17,627 nt of DNA. It comes from CAYUNT01 sp964446285. GTDB lineage: Bacteria; Sumerlaeota; Sumerlaeia; SLMS01; CAYUNT01. Numbering within the stretch: the first letter of the stretch is position 1; each line of letters starts with the position of its first letter. The translations under genes were made by a program, and so were the position numbers. Below are positions 8,271 to 14,365 of this stretch, one piece after another. Location: assembly GCA_964446285.1 (NCBI GenBank), contig CAYUNT010000090.1, positions 1 through 17,627 of the forward strand, given 5' to 3'. Under the pieces are notes generated by a model. That model was given only the letters and a program-made list of their open reading frames with translations, was not told the origin of the DNA and did no database searches.

Positions 8271-8294
8271 CAGCGCCAATAAAAGGTATTTGAA

Positions 8295-8768
8295 ATGAGA
8301 GCATTGTTGCAGCGAGTGAAGCGCGCGCGAGTCACGACCGAAGGCCGCCTGCTCGGCGAAATCGAATCGGGGTTGCTCGTTCTGCTCAGCGTCGGCGCGG
8401 GCGATACGCGGGCCGTTTTCCCTAAAATGGCTGACAAAATCGTCAACCTCCGCATCTTCGAGGACGCCGAAGGCAAGATGAACCGTTCGGTGCGCGAAAC
8501 GGGCGGCGGGATTTTGTTCGTGTCGCAATTCACGCTCCATGCCGATTGCCGCCGCGGACGCCGTCCCGGGTTCACCGGCGCCGCCCCGCCCGCCGAGGCC
8601 CGCGCGCTCTTCGATGAGTTTGTGGCTTACGTCCGCGCGCAGTTTCCCGGCCCCGTCGCCACGGGCGAATTCGGCGCGATGATGGAAATCGAACTCGTCA
8701 ATTCCGGCCCGGTCACGATCTGGCTCGACTCGGACGAACTCCTCCGCGGCGGGGAAGAACCGAATTGA
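8295..8768 (+). CDS. dtd: D-aminoacyl-tRNA deacylase
   Basis: This cytosolic homodimeric enzyme hydrolyses D-amino acids mischarged on tRNA and so guards against their incorporation. Both family signatures are present: SQFTL at residues 77-81 and NSGPVT at 136-141, which contains the Gly-cisPro pair that rejects L-aminoacyl substrates. The N-terminus MRALLQRVKRARVT is typical. At 157 aa it is a little longer than the usual 145-150, the excess lying at the C-terminus. AAAGG lies 8 nt before the ATG. GC content returns to the level of the window's core genes, so the gene is native and the restriction-modification unit was probably placed just upstream of it. Confidence 0.95.
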   Translation: MRALLQRVKRARVTTEGRLLGEIESGLLVLLSVGAGDTRAVFPKMADKIVNLRIFEDAEGKMNRSVRETGGGILFVSQFTLHADCRRGRRPGFTGAAPPAEARALFDEFVAYVRAQFPGPVATGEFGAMMEIELVNSGPVTIWLDSDELLRGGEEPN

Positions 8769-8788
8769 TGCTGGGAAAGAAGACTTTT

Positions 8789-8824
8789 ACCACGAAAAAC
8801 ACAAAAACAACGAAAAGATGAAGG
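8789..8824. repeat. Degenerate 9-nt periodic stretch downstream of dtd
   Basis: Four imperfect 9-nt units follow one another: ACCACGAAA, AACACAAAA, ACAACGAAA, AGATGAAGG. They occupy the dtd/next-gene spacer, and the last unit supplies the AAGG used as the next gene's ribosome binding site. This resembles the ACCACGAAGAACACGAAG-type intergenic repeats seen in many genomes; similarity is by eye only. Confidence 0.5.
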
Positions 8825-8828
8825 AATC

Positions 8829-9350
8829 ATGGGGATTTCCACCTGGAACCGGATGCCGCGCGGGGTGCGAATCGCCGTCCTTTTCGGAGGGCTGCTGGCC
8901 ATCGCGCTGCTCATTTTTCTGCTCAGCCGCGGCATGATGTCGGACGAAGAGCGCGTGCGGGCCGCCGTTCTTGACGCCATCCACGCCGCCGAACGCGAGC
9001 GCCTGGACCGTCTGGGCGATGTGTTTTCCAAAGACTATCGAGGCTACTACGGCAATAATTATTCGGAGTTGATGGACCGCGCCCGCCGGGATTTTACGCT
9101 GATTGATAACCTCAGCATCGATCCTACGGCCTGGGAAATCACGATCACTGAGGGCACTCGCGCCGAAGTCGCGCTGCGATTCCGTTTCTCGCTCATTTAC
9201 GGCCAGATCGGCCCGTATCGAAACGTCCCGCTGAACCGCCACCCCAACACGCCGCCGGGCGCGGATGAAACCGCCCGCCTCGTCCTCGAACGCGAGGCGG
9301 ATGGGCGCTGGCGCATTGTCGAACTCGATGCGGACGTGCCTCACCACTAA
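8829..9350 (+). CDS. Membrane-anchored protein of unknown function, NTF2/SnoaL-like fold possible
   Basis: I do not recognise a named family. One transmembrane segment (about residues 13-33, VRIAVLFGGLLAIALLIFLL) follows a short basic N-terminus, so the remaining 140 residues are predicted outside the cytoplasm. That part has an early helix pair (DEERVRAAVLDAIHAAERERLDRL) and then beta-strand-rich sequence ending in RLVLEREADGRWRIVELD. The pattern of helices, then strands, then a final 'xxGxWrIvel' strand is common in NTF2-like and DUF4440-type proteins. AAGGA stands only 3 nt before the ATG. It follows dtd by 60 nt in the same direction. Function is not assigned. Confidence 0.75.
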   Translation: MGISTWNRMPRGVRIAVLFGGLLAIALLIFLLSRGMMSDEERVRAAVLDAIHAAERERLDRLGDVFSKDYRGYYGNNYSELMDRARRDFTLIDNLSIDPTAWEITITEGTRAEVALRFRFSLIYGQIGPYRNVPLNRHPNTPPGADETARLVLEREADGRWRIVELDADVPHH

Positions 9351-9395
9351 AATCATCTGCCATTCGCGCAAGCCGCGAATTCGCCCTAACTGCTC

Positions 9396-9407
9396 TTGTT
9401 ACAACAA
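9396..9407. promoter_or_regulatory. Palindrome TTGTT-AC-AACAA upstream of feoA
   Basis: A perfect 12-bp dyad lies 62 nt upstream of the candidate feoA promoter. Such a short dyad can be an operator half-pair or chance; no known regulator motif (for example Fur) is matched. Confidence 0.3.
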
Positions 9408-9460
9408 TCCAAGGCCCGTTTTCCTGAATCGGCACCTTGACTATGCCTCGATAGTTGTGT

Positions 9461-9489
9461 TTGTTTGTCAAACGATTGTTTGGTATATA
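9461..9489 (+). promoter_or_regulatory. Candidate sigma-70 promoter of feoAB with overlapping palindrome
   Basis: TTGTTT (9461-9466) and TATATA (9484-9489) are separated by 17 nt. The spacer contains the dyad CAAAC-GATT-GTTTG (9469-9482), which would place a bound repressor across the core promoter. The stretch is strongly AT-rich in an otherwise GC-rich neighbourhood. Iron control is inferred from the genes downstream, not from a recognised Fur or DtxR box. Confidence 0.45.
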
Positions 9490-9630
9490 TAAAACCCTGT
9501 TGACATGGCATTCGGCGCGGGAGTCCACTATGTGCCCAAGGGGGATGGCACGCCGCGGCACCGCCCGGCGCTATCGAGAGGCGGAACAAGTTCAAAAGAA
9601 TGTTTTCTGTAGAATATACCAAAGATTCCT

Positions 9631-10356
9631 ATGCATTCCACAATTGACGAAAGGTCCGTCCATACATCCGCCTCCACCTCCGCCCAAGTTGCGCAAGATG
9701 CCTCGATTGGCGGCGCATCCGCTGCGCTTGGCGTAAACAAACCTGCCAAAGACATCCCCGCTTCGCCTTCATCGCCTCATCCCTCTTCCCCTCGCCCTCC
9801 TTCTGATACAGCCAAACCGCCTTCCAGAAAAGAACTGTGGAAACGCCTGACGCGCTCGCTGGTCCCTTCGCGGTGCGGAATGTGCCTGGTGGGCTGTGTG
9901 CGCGGCGGCAATGTCCTTTGCGATCCCTCACAAGGTCCATGCGGATGCCGCCTGGCGGAATGGCTGGGCGGGCGCATCCCGGAGGAGTCATCCGCGCCAA
10001 TCTCCGCTGAATCCGCCTCCGCCGAATCTGCCGCGGCGCATGCAGGCGATCATGCCGCTGGCGCTGCTCTCAACTCCGCGCGGCCGGCGCCGCGCCTGAC
10101 TCTTGACCGCTTGCCTCGCGGCGCCCGGGCGCGAATTCGCGAGGTAAATGGCGTCGGTCCCATTCGCCGCCGTTTGCTTGAAATGGGCGTATTGCCGGGA
10201 ACCGAACTCACCATCGAGCGCGTGGCTCCGCTCGGCGACCCGCTCGAAGTGCGGCTGCGCGGATACCGCTTGTCGCTGCGCAGGCGCGAGGCCGCGCACA
10301 TCCTGGTCGATCCTGTTCGCGCGTCCGCGCCGGTATCCGCGTCCCTTGCCAAGTAA
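9631..10356 (+). CDS. feoA: FeoA-domain protein with Cys-rich N-terminal extension
   Basis: FeoA is a small cytosolic SH3-like protein that supports FeoB-mediated ferrous iron import. The FeoA domain is clear at residues 156-230 (LTLDRLPRGARARI, then RRRLLEMGVLPGTELTIERVAPLGDPLEVRLRGY... in two pieces), ending in an RRREAAHI segment. A typical FeoA is 75-90 aa; here 155 residues precede it. These comprise a Ser/Pro-rich tract (1-65), a segment with six cysteines in 25 residues (Cys82, 85, 89, 97, 104, 106), and an Ala/Ser-rich linker. The Cys pattern suggests metal or Fe-S binding, perhaps a FeoC-like role fused to FeoA. The ATG at 9631 has no clear Shine-Dalgarno, so a downstream start is possible, but the Cys-rich block is in frame with the domain. 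feoB begins 6 nt after the stop. Confidence 0.85.
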   Translation: MHSTIDERSVHTSASTSAQVAQDASIGGASAALGVNKPAKDIPASPSSPHPSSPRPPSDTAKPPSRKELWKRLTRSLVPSRCGMCLVGCVRGGNVLCDPSQGPCGCRLAEWLGGRIPEESSAPISAESASAESAAAHAGDHAAGAALNSARPAPRLTLDRLPRGARARIREVNGVGPIRRRLLEMGVLPGTELTIERVAPLGDPLEVRLRGYRLSLRRREAAHILVDPVRASAPVSASLAK

Positions 10357-10362
10357 ATTTTG

Positions 10363-12699
10363 ATGTCCGAAAACAAAAAGACGGCCTGCCCCCCCCTTCC
10401 CCGCCTTGCGCTCCTGGGGAATCCAAATTCCGGAAAAACCACCGTATTTAACGGCCTGACGGGCGCGCGGCGCAAAGTGGCCAATTATCCGGGCGTAACG
10501 GTCGAGCGTTACGAAGGCCGCGCCCAATCCTCCCCCTCGCCCTCGCCCGGCGGACGCGAAGGACACGAATGGATTGTTCTTGATCTTCCCGGCACCTACA
10601 GCCTGAGCGCGCACACCGACGACGAACGCATCGCCTGTCGCGCGGTAATCGATGAGCGCGCCGATGTGGTTGTGGCTGTTGCGGATGCGGCCAATCTCGA
10701 ACGCAACCTTTACCTGATCCTGCAATTGCGCGAAATGGGCGCCCGCCTCGTTGTGGCGCTCAACATGATCGACACGCTCGAACGCCGCGGCGGGCGGATC
10801 GACATCCCAGCTCTTGAAAAAGCCATTGAAGCGCCAGTAATTCCGACCGTCGGTCCGCGCCGAAAAGGTTTGCCGGAACTGCTCGATCGCGCCGCCGGGG
10901 TCCTCGATGCGCCCGCGCCCGCGCCGCCGCTGCGGATCGAATACGGTGCGGTCATCGAGGCGGCAGTCGCGCGCATCGAAAAGGCAATCGCCGCAGACAC
11001 GGGCTTGTCTGAGGCCATTCGCGAGCGTGGCTTGCCCGTGCGATGGGCGGCGCTGCAGCTGCTTGGGCGCGACGAAGCCGCTGCTTCGATTGTCCGCGAA
11101 AGCGCCTCCGCGCCCGAGTCGCTCTTCTGCGAAATCGAACGCGCCATCGAGGCCATCCAACAAGCCTCCGGCCAGGACATCGACGTCCTTCTCATTGGGC
11201 GGCGCTACGCAATCGCCCGCGAGATTACCGCGCGCGTTCTTACTTGCTGCTCCGGACAGATCGCCAGCCGTTCGGACCGCATCGACGCCGTTCTCACGCA
11301 TAAACTGGCCGGGCTGCCGATTTTTCTGCTGATTTTGTGGGCCATTTTCCAAATCACATTCACGATCGGGCATTATCCGATGGACTGGATCGATGCGGGA
11401 TTCGGCTGGCTGGGCGAAACCGTGACTGGATGGATGCCGCAGGGCATGATTCGCGCGGCTATTCACGATGCCGTTTTTGGCGGCGTGGCCGGTGTGCTTG
11501 TGTTTTTGCCTCAGATCCTCCTGCTGTTTTTTTGCCTGGGACTGCTGGAAGACAGCGGCTATATGGCGCGGGCGGCGTTTCTCATCGACCGGCTCATGCG
11601 CAAGATCGGCCTGCACGGAAAATCGCTCGTTCCGCTCCTGCTCGGATTCGGGTGCAACATCCCGGCGATCATGGCAACGCGCTCGCTCGAAAACCGCCGC
11701 GACCGCCTCGTGACCATTCTGATTTCGCCCATGATGAACTGTTCGGCGCGCCTGACGGTCCATACGCTCCTGGCTGCGGCGTTTTTCAGCCCCGCCGCCG
11801 CGGGACATGCGCTTTTTAGCATTTATGTGCTCGGAGCGCTGCTGGCCATTGCAAGCGCTTTGCTTTTTCGCAAAACGATTTTTCGCGGCGAACCCGCCCC
11901 TTTTGTCATGGAAATGCCGCCTTACCGGGTTCCGGCCGTGCGAGGCATCTTGCTTCAGATGTTCGAGCGCGCCTTCGAGTACTTGAAAAAAGCCGGAACA
12001 GTGTTGCTGTTATTTTCCATTGTGATTTGGGCATTGTGCCATTTTCCATCCAGTTCCCAGGTGGCGCAGACTTCCAGTTCTGTGTCTGCATCTGCGGATC
12101 AGGTGGGGCAGACCTCCAGGTCTGCCTCTTTTTCAGAAGATGAGGAAGAAAGCACCGAAGCCCAGGCCCTGCGCCGTTCCTTTGCCGGACGCCTTGGCGA
12201 AACCCTTGCGCCTCTTATGCGCCCTCTTGGCCTGGACAATTGGAAAATCACCGTAGCGCTCATCTCGGGGATCGCGGCCAAGGAAGTGATTGTGGCCACT
12301 CTCGGGACGGTTTACAGCGCGCAGGAACGCGCCGACGAAGCCCTCCCGCCCCAAGCCGCAGATTCCAGCTCACAACTCACAACTCACAACCCACAACTCA
12401 CAACTCACAACTCCCAACCCACAACTCACAACTCCCGCTCCGCTCCTGCCGATGCGGAATCCGATACCATCCTGCGCTCCCGCCTGGCGGCCGATCCCAG
12501 CCTGAATCCTTTGCGTGGATACGCCTTAATGATATTCGTTCTTCTTTATGTGCCGTGCATCACTACGATGGCCGTGGTGCGGCGCGAAACCAGTTCGTGG
12601 CGCTGGCCGCTGATCGGCATCGGCTACAACACCGCGCTGGCCTATCTGGCGGCCCTGTTTGTTTATCAAGTTGGACGCCTGCTCGGCTTGGGAATCTGA
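10363..12699 (+). CDS. feoB: Ferrous iron transporter FeoB (GTPase-permease)
   Basis: FeoB imports Fe2+ across the inner membrane, with an N-terminal G domain. G1 GNPNSGKT is at residues 19-26, G3 DLPG at 74-77 and G4 NMID at 134-137. The permease shows both Gate motifs: LGFGCNIPAIMATR from residue 427 (Cys431) and PMMNCSARL at 456-464 (Cys460). About eight hydrophobic segments and the GIAAKEVIVATLGTVYS and FVLLYVPC blocks complete the family pattern. The ATG at 10363 is chosen; an in-frame TTG at 10360 is the alternative. Two low-complexity insertions lie in soluble loops: a palindromic 14-residue repeat (566-593) and a heptanucleotide-encoded repeat (about 670-690). The product has 778 aa. 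It is the second gene of the feoAB operon. Confidence 0.95.
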   Translation: MSENKKTACPPLPRLALLGNPNSGKTTVFNGLTGARRKVANYPGVTVERYEGRAQSSPSPSPGGREGHEWIVLDLPGTYSLSAHTDDERIACRAVIDERADVVVAVADAANLERNLYLILQLREMGARLVVALNMIDTLERRGGRIDIPALEKAIEAPVIPTVGPRRKGLPELLDRAAGVLDAPAPAPPLRIEYGAVIEAAVARIEKAIAADTGLSEAIRERGLPVRWAALQLLGRDEAAASIVRESASAPESLFCEIERAIEAIQQASGQDIDVLLIGRRYAIAREITARVLTCCSGQIASRSDRIDAVLTHKLAGLPIFLLILWAIFQITFTIGHYPMDWIDAGFGWLGETVTGWMPQGMIRAAIHDAVFGGVAGVLVFLPQILLLFFCLGLLEDSGYMARAAFLIDRLMRKIGLHGKSLVPLLLGFGCNIPAIMATRSLENRRDRLVTILISPMMNCSARLTVHTLLAAAFFSPAAAGHALFSIYVLGALLAIASALLFRKTIFRGEPAPFVMEMPPYRVPAVRGILLQMFERAFEYLKKAGTVLLLFSIVIWALCHFPSSSQVAQTSSSVSASADQVGQTSRSASFSEDEEESTEAQALRRSFAGRLGETLAPLMRPLGLDNWKITVALISGIAAKEVIVATLGTVYSAQERADEALPPQAADSSSQLTTHNPQLTTHNSQPTTHNSRSAPADAESDTILRSRLAADPSLNPLRGYALMIFVLLYVPCITTMAVVRRETSSWRWPLIGIGYNTALAYLAALFVYQVGRLLGLGI
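12058..12128. repeat. In-frame palindromic direct repeat inside feoB (42-nt period)
   Basis: CAGGTGGCGCAGACTTCCAG (12058-12077) and CAGGTGGGGCAGACCTCCAG (12100-12119) match at 18 of 20 positions, 42 nt apart. The second unit forms a perfect hairpin, GGCAGACCT (12107-12115) with AGGTCTGCC (12118-12126); the first has a related imperfect hairpin. They add a 14-residue repeat to FeoB, QVAQTSSSVSASAD then QVGQTSRSASFSED, between two membrane segments. Confidence 0.8.
12371..12433. repeat. Nine-copy heptanucleotide array inside feoB
   Basis: Nine consecutive 7-nt units, consensus CACAACT with variants CACAACC and CCCAACC, span exactly 63 nt. Nine times seven equals 21 codons, so the frame is kept and a 7-residue repeat results (QLTTHNP, QLTTHNS, QPTTHNS). 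Gain or loss of units not in multiples of three would shift the frame in the last quarter of FeoB. Confidence 0.9.
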
Positions 12700-12741
12700 G
12701 AAATTTCCCGGCCCTCCGCAAATTTCACACAGGTGAACAAA

Positions 12742-12813
12742 GAGACCTATGGGACCTATGGGAGTTATAGGGCCTATGGGACGTGTCGGACTTGTCCGAC
12801 CTGTCTGACCGGG
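12742..12813. repeat. 9-nt periodic tandem array
   Basis: Eight imperfect 9-nt units follow in register: GAGACCTAT, GGGACCTAT, GGGAGTTAT, AGGGCCTAT, GGGACGTGT, CGGACTTGT, CCGACCTGT, CTGACCGGG. The unit drifts gradually from a GGGACCTAT type to a CGGACTTGT type. It is intergenic, 42 nt after the feoB stop. Confidence 0.75.
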
Positions 12814-12950
12814 GGAACAGACAAACCTTGGCCAGGAAACATGCATGTTGCCTTGTAAATCGACTGTCCGCGATTTAACGACTTGAGCGCGCAAGCCGCA
12901 CCATGAAAATGGCAGAGAATGGACAGGGGATTGTCATATCCCTGCATCCA

Positions 12951-13068
12951 CATCTTCCCTGTTCACTGCCCGCTGTTCGCTATTTACATCTTCCCTGTTC
13001 ACTGACCCCTGCCCCACTGTTCACTGCCCACTGTTCACTTCTTCACTCACAACCCACAACCCACAACT
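12951..13068. repeat. 18-nt direct repeats and heptamer arrays upstream of the glycosyltransferase
   Basis: CATCTTCCCTGTTCACTG occurs identically at 12951-12968 and 12987-13004. Next come heptamers CACTGTT, CACTGCC, CACTGTT, CACTTCT (13015-13042). After a 5-nt break there are three copies of the feoB-type heptamer: CACAACC, CACAACC, CACAACT (13048-13068). The array stops 12 nt before the glycosyltransferase ATG. Confidence 0.8.
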
Positions 13069-13080
13069 CTCCCTCCCCCT

Positions 13081-14259
13081 ATGCCTTCGCCCTTCCACAT
13101 CGTCTGCCTGAGCCATCTCGTCTGGGAAGAGACGTTGTTCCAGCGTCCGCAGCAATTGATGAGCCGCCTGGCCGCGCGCGGACATACGGTGCGTTATTTC
13201 GCCCAATGGCCGCTGCGGCGCGCGCTTGTTGTGTGTGGGCGCGCGCTTTTCACAGGCCCAGGCCAGAGAACCCGGCTCTGCGGAACTCCCGCGCCGGGGC
13301 TTGCGTATTGGAACTTGCCGAATCCGCCAGGAACACGTCACGTCGGCGCAATGCGCGCTTTGGCACAAGCACGCCTGGGCCGCCTCGCATGCCGCTCGCT
13401 CGAAGAGGGCCGCGCCGCTGGAAAACCCCGCATTCTCTGGATTTATTATCCTGACTACTTCAGCATTGTCCAACGATTGGAATCGCAATTCGATCTTCTC
13501 GTCTATGATTGCATGGACCACTTTGCGGGATTTCGCTCGGAGCGTGCGGATGCCGCCGAATGCGAGCGCCGTCTCGCCCAAACCGCCGATATTGTTTTCG
13601 CGGGCGGACGCAGCCTTCACGCCTCGATTTGCGACCTCAATCCGCGCAGTTATTGTTTCCCCAGCGGAGTCGATGCGGATCATTTCGCCCTCGCCACGCG
13701 CCCCGAAACGGCCGTCCCGCCCGATTTGGAGGCCATTGCGCGGCCGCGCTTGGGGTATTTCGGCGCTGTGGACGAACGCATTGACTGGCCGCTCGTTCGC
13801 GACCTCTGCCGCCGGCGCCGCGATTGGTCCGTGGTCTTTCTCGGGCCGCTTGTTTTAATGAAACAATGCCCGGTGGCGGATGAACCGAATTTTCATTACC
13901 TGGGCGCAAAGCCTTACGCCGTCCTCCCCGCCTATCTCAAGGGATTCGACGCCTGTCTGATGCCTTTTGTGCAAAGCGAACTCGTTGCGCACATCAGCCC
14001 GACAAAAACGCCCGAGTATCTGGCTGGCGGACGCCCTGTGGTTTCGACGCCCGTGCCCGATGTCGTCGCTGATTATGCGGATGATGTCTTAATCGCATCC
14101 GGGGCGGAGAAATTTGCAGCCGCCTGCGCCCGTGCGCTTGAGCGCGGCCCCGGCCCCTCGCACAAGCCGCAGCAAAGCCGCACCTGGGACGAAATCGCCG
14201 CGCAAATGGAAGGGCTTCTTTTCAAGCGCCTTGCGGAAAAACGCCCTGGCGTATTCTGA
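13081..14259 (+). CDS. GT-B fold glycosyltransferase, GT4-type (TuaH-like)
   Basis: It probably transfers a sugar from a nucleotide donor to a surface polysaccharide or glycolipid at the cytoplasmic side of the membrane. The N-terminal Rossmann half starts with HIVCLSH (6-12) and has QRPQQLMSRLAARGH, which is typical of TuaH-like enzymes that also carry the YDCMDHFAGF block seen here. The C-terminal half begins at RPRLGYFGAVDERIDW and holds the donor-binding block from residue 306, SPTKTPEYLAGGRPVVST with Glu312. It has 392 aa, normal for the group. The ATG directly follows a pyrimidine-rich repeat leader with no Shine-Dalgarno, yet the N-terminal strand supports this start. Substrate and pathway are unknown; no other polysaccharide genes are in view. 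Confidence 0.88.
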   Translation: MPSPFHIVCLSHLVWEETLFQRPQQLMSRLAARGHTVRYFAQWPLRRALVVCGRALFTGPGQRTRLCGTPAPGLAYWNLPNPPGTRHVGAMRALAQARLGRLACRSLEEGRAAGKPRILWIYYPDYFSIVQRLESQFDLLVYDCMDHFAGFRSERADAAECERRLAQTADIVFAGGRSLHASICDLNPRSYCFPSGVDADHFALATRPETAVPPDLEAIARPRLGYFGAVDERIDWPLVRDLCRRRRDWSVVFLGPLVLMKQCPVADEPNFHYLGAKPYAVLPAYLKGFDACLMPFVQSELVAHISPTKTPEYLAGGRPVVSTPVPDVVADYADDVLIASGAEKFAAACARALERGPGPSHKPQQSRTWDEIAAQMEGLLFKRLAEKRPGVF

Positions 14260-14303
14260 TCCGCTCCAGACAAAAGCAATGTTTAGGGCCGCCTAAATAC
14301 GAA

Positions 14304-14347
14304 AGCGGCGGAAAACCCGAAGGTCTTCCGCCGCTCGTTTGTTTTCC
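14304..14347. terminator. Bidirectional intrinsic terminator between convergent genes
   Basis: AGCGGCGGAA (14304-14313) pairs with TTCCGCCGCT (14326-14335). The stem continues inward through one mismatch to ACC/GGT and a CGAA tetraloop, giving a 13-bp helix. A T-rich tail (CGTTTGTTTTCC) follows on the plus strand, ending the glycosyltransferase transcript. On the minus strand the tail is TTCGTATTT, so it may also serve the exported protein gene that ends at 14366. Confidence 0.8.
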
Positions 14348-14365
14348 TGAAATTCGCGGTGCGAA

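Larger units (their letters stand above)
12700..13080. other. Repeat-filled spacer between feoB and the glycosyltransferase
   Basis: I see no gene here. The 381 nt hold a 9-nt periodic array (12742-12813), a perfect 12-bp palindrome AACATGCATGTT (12838-12849), a pair of 18-nt direct repeats (12951-12968 and 12987-13004) and heptamer arrays up to 13068. No terminator for feoB and no convincing promoter is visible. Confidence 0.7.

Noticed and set aside
9500..9528. Perfect TTGACA at 9500-9505 as the feoA promoter
   Set aside because: No -10-like hexamer lies 16-19 nt downstream; the AT-rich pair at 9461-9489 fits better.
9988..11808. 606-codon open frame on the minus strand across feoA and feoB
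   Set aside because: Composition is Arg/Gly/Ala-rich noise and the region is fully explained by FeoA and FeoB on the plus strand.
12371..13068. CRISPR array suggested by regular repeats
   Set aside because: The units are contiguous 7- or 9-nt tandem repeats without unique spacers, and no cas genes are present.
12903..13454. 183-codon plus-strand frame beginning before the glycosyltransferase
   Set aside because: Its N-terminal half is translated repeat (HLPCSL and TTHN motifs) and the rest overlaps the glycosyltransferase in another frame.
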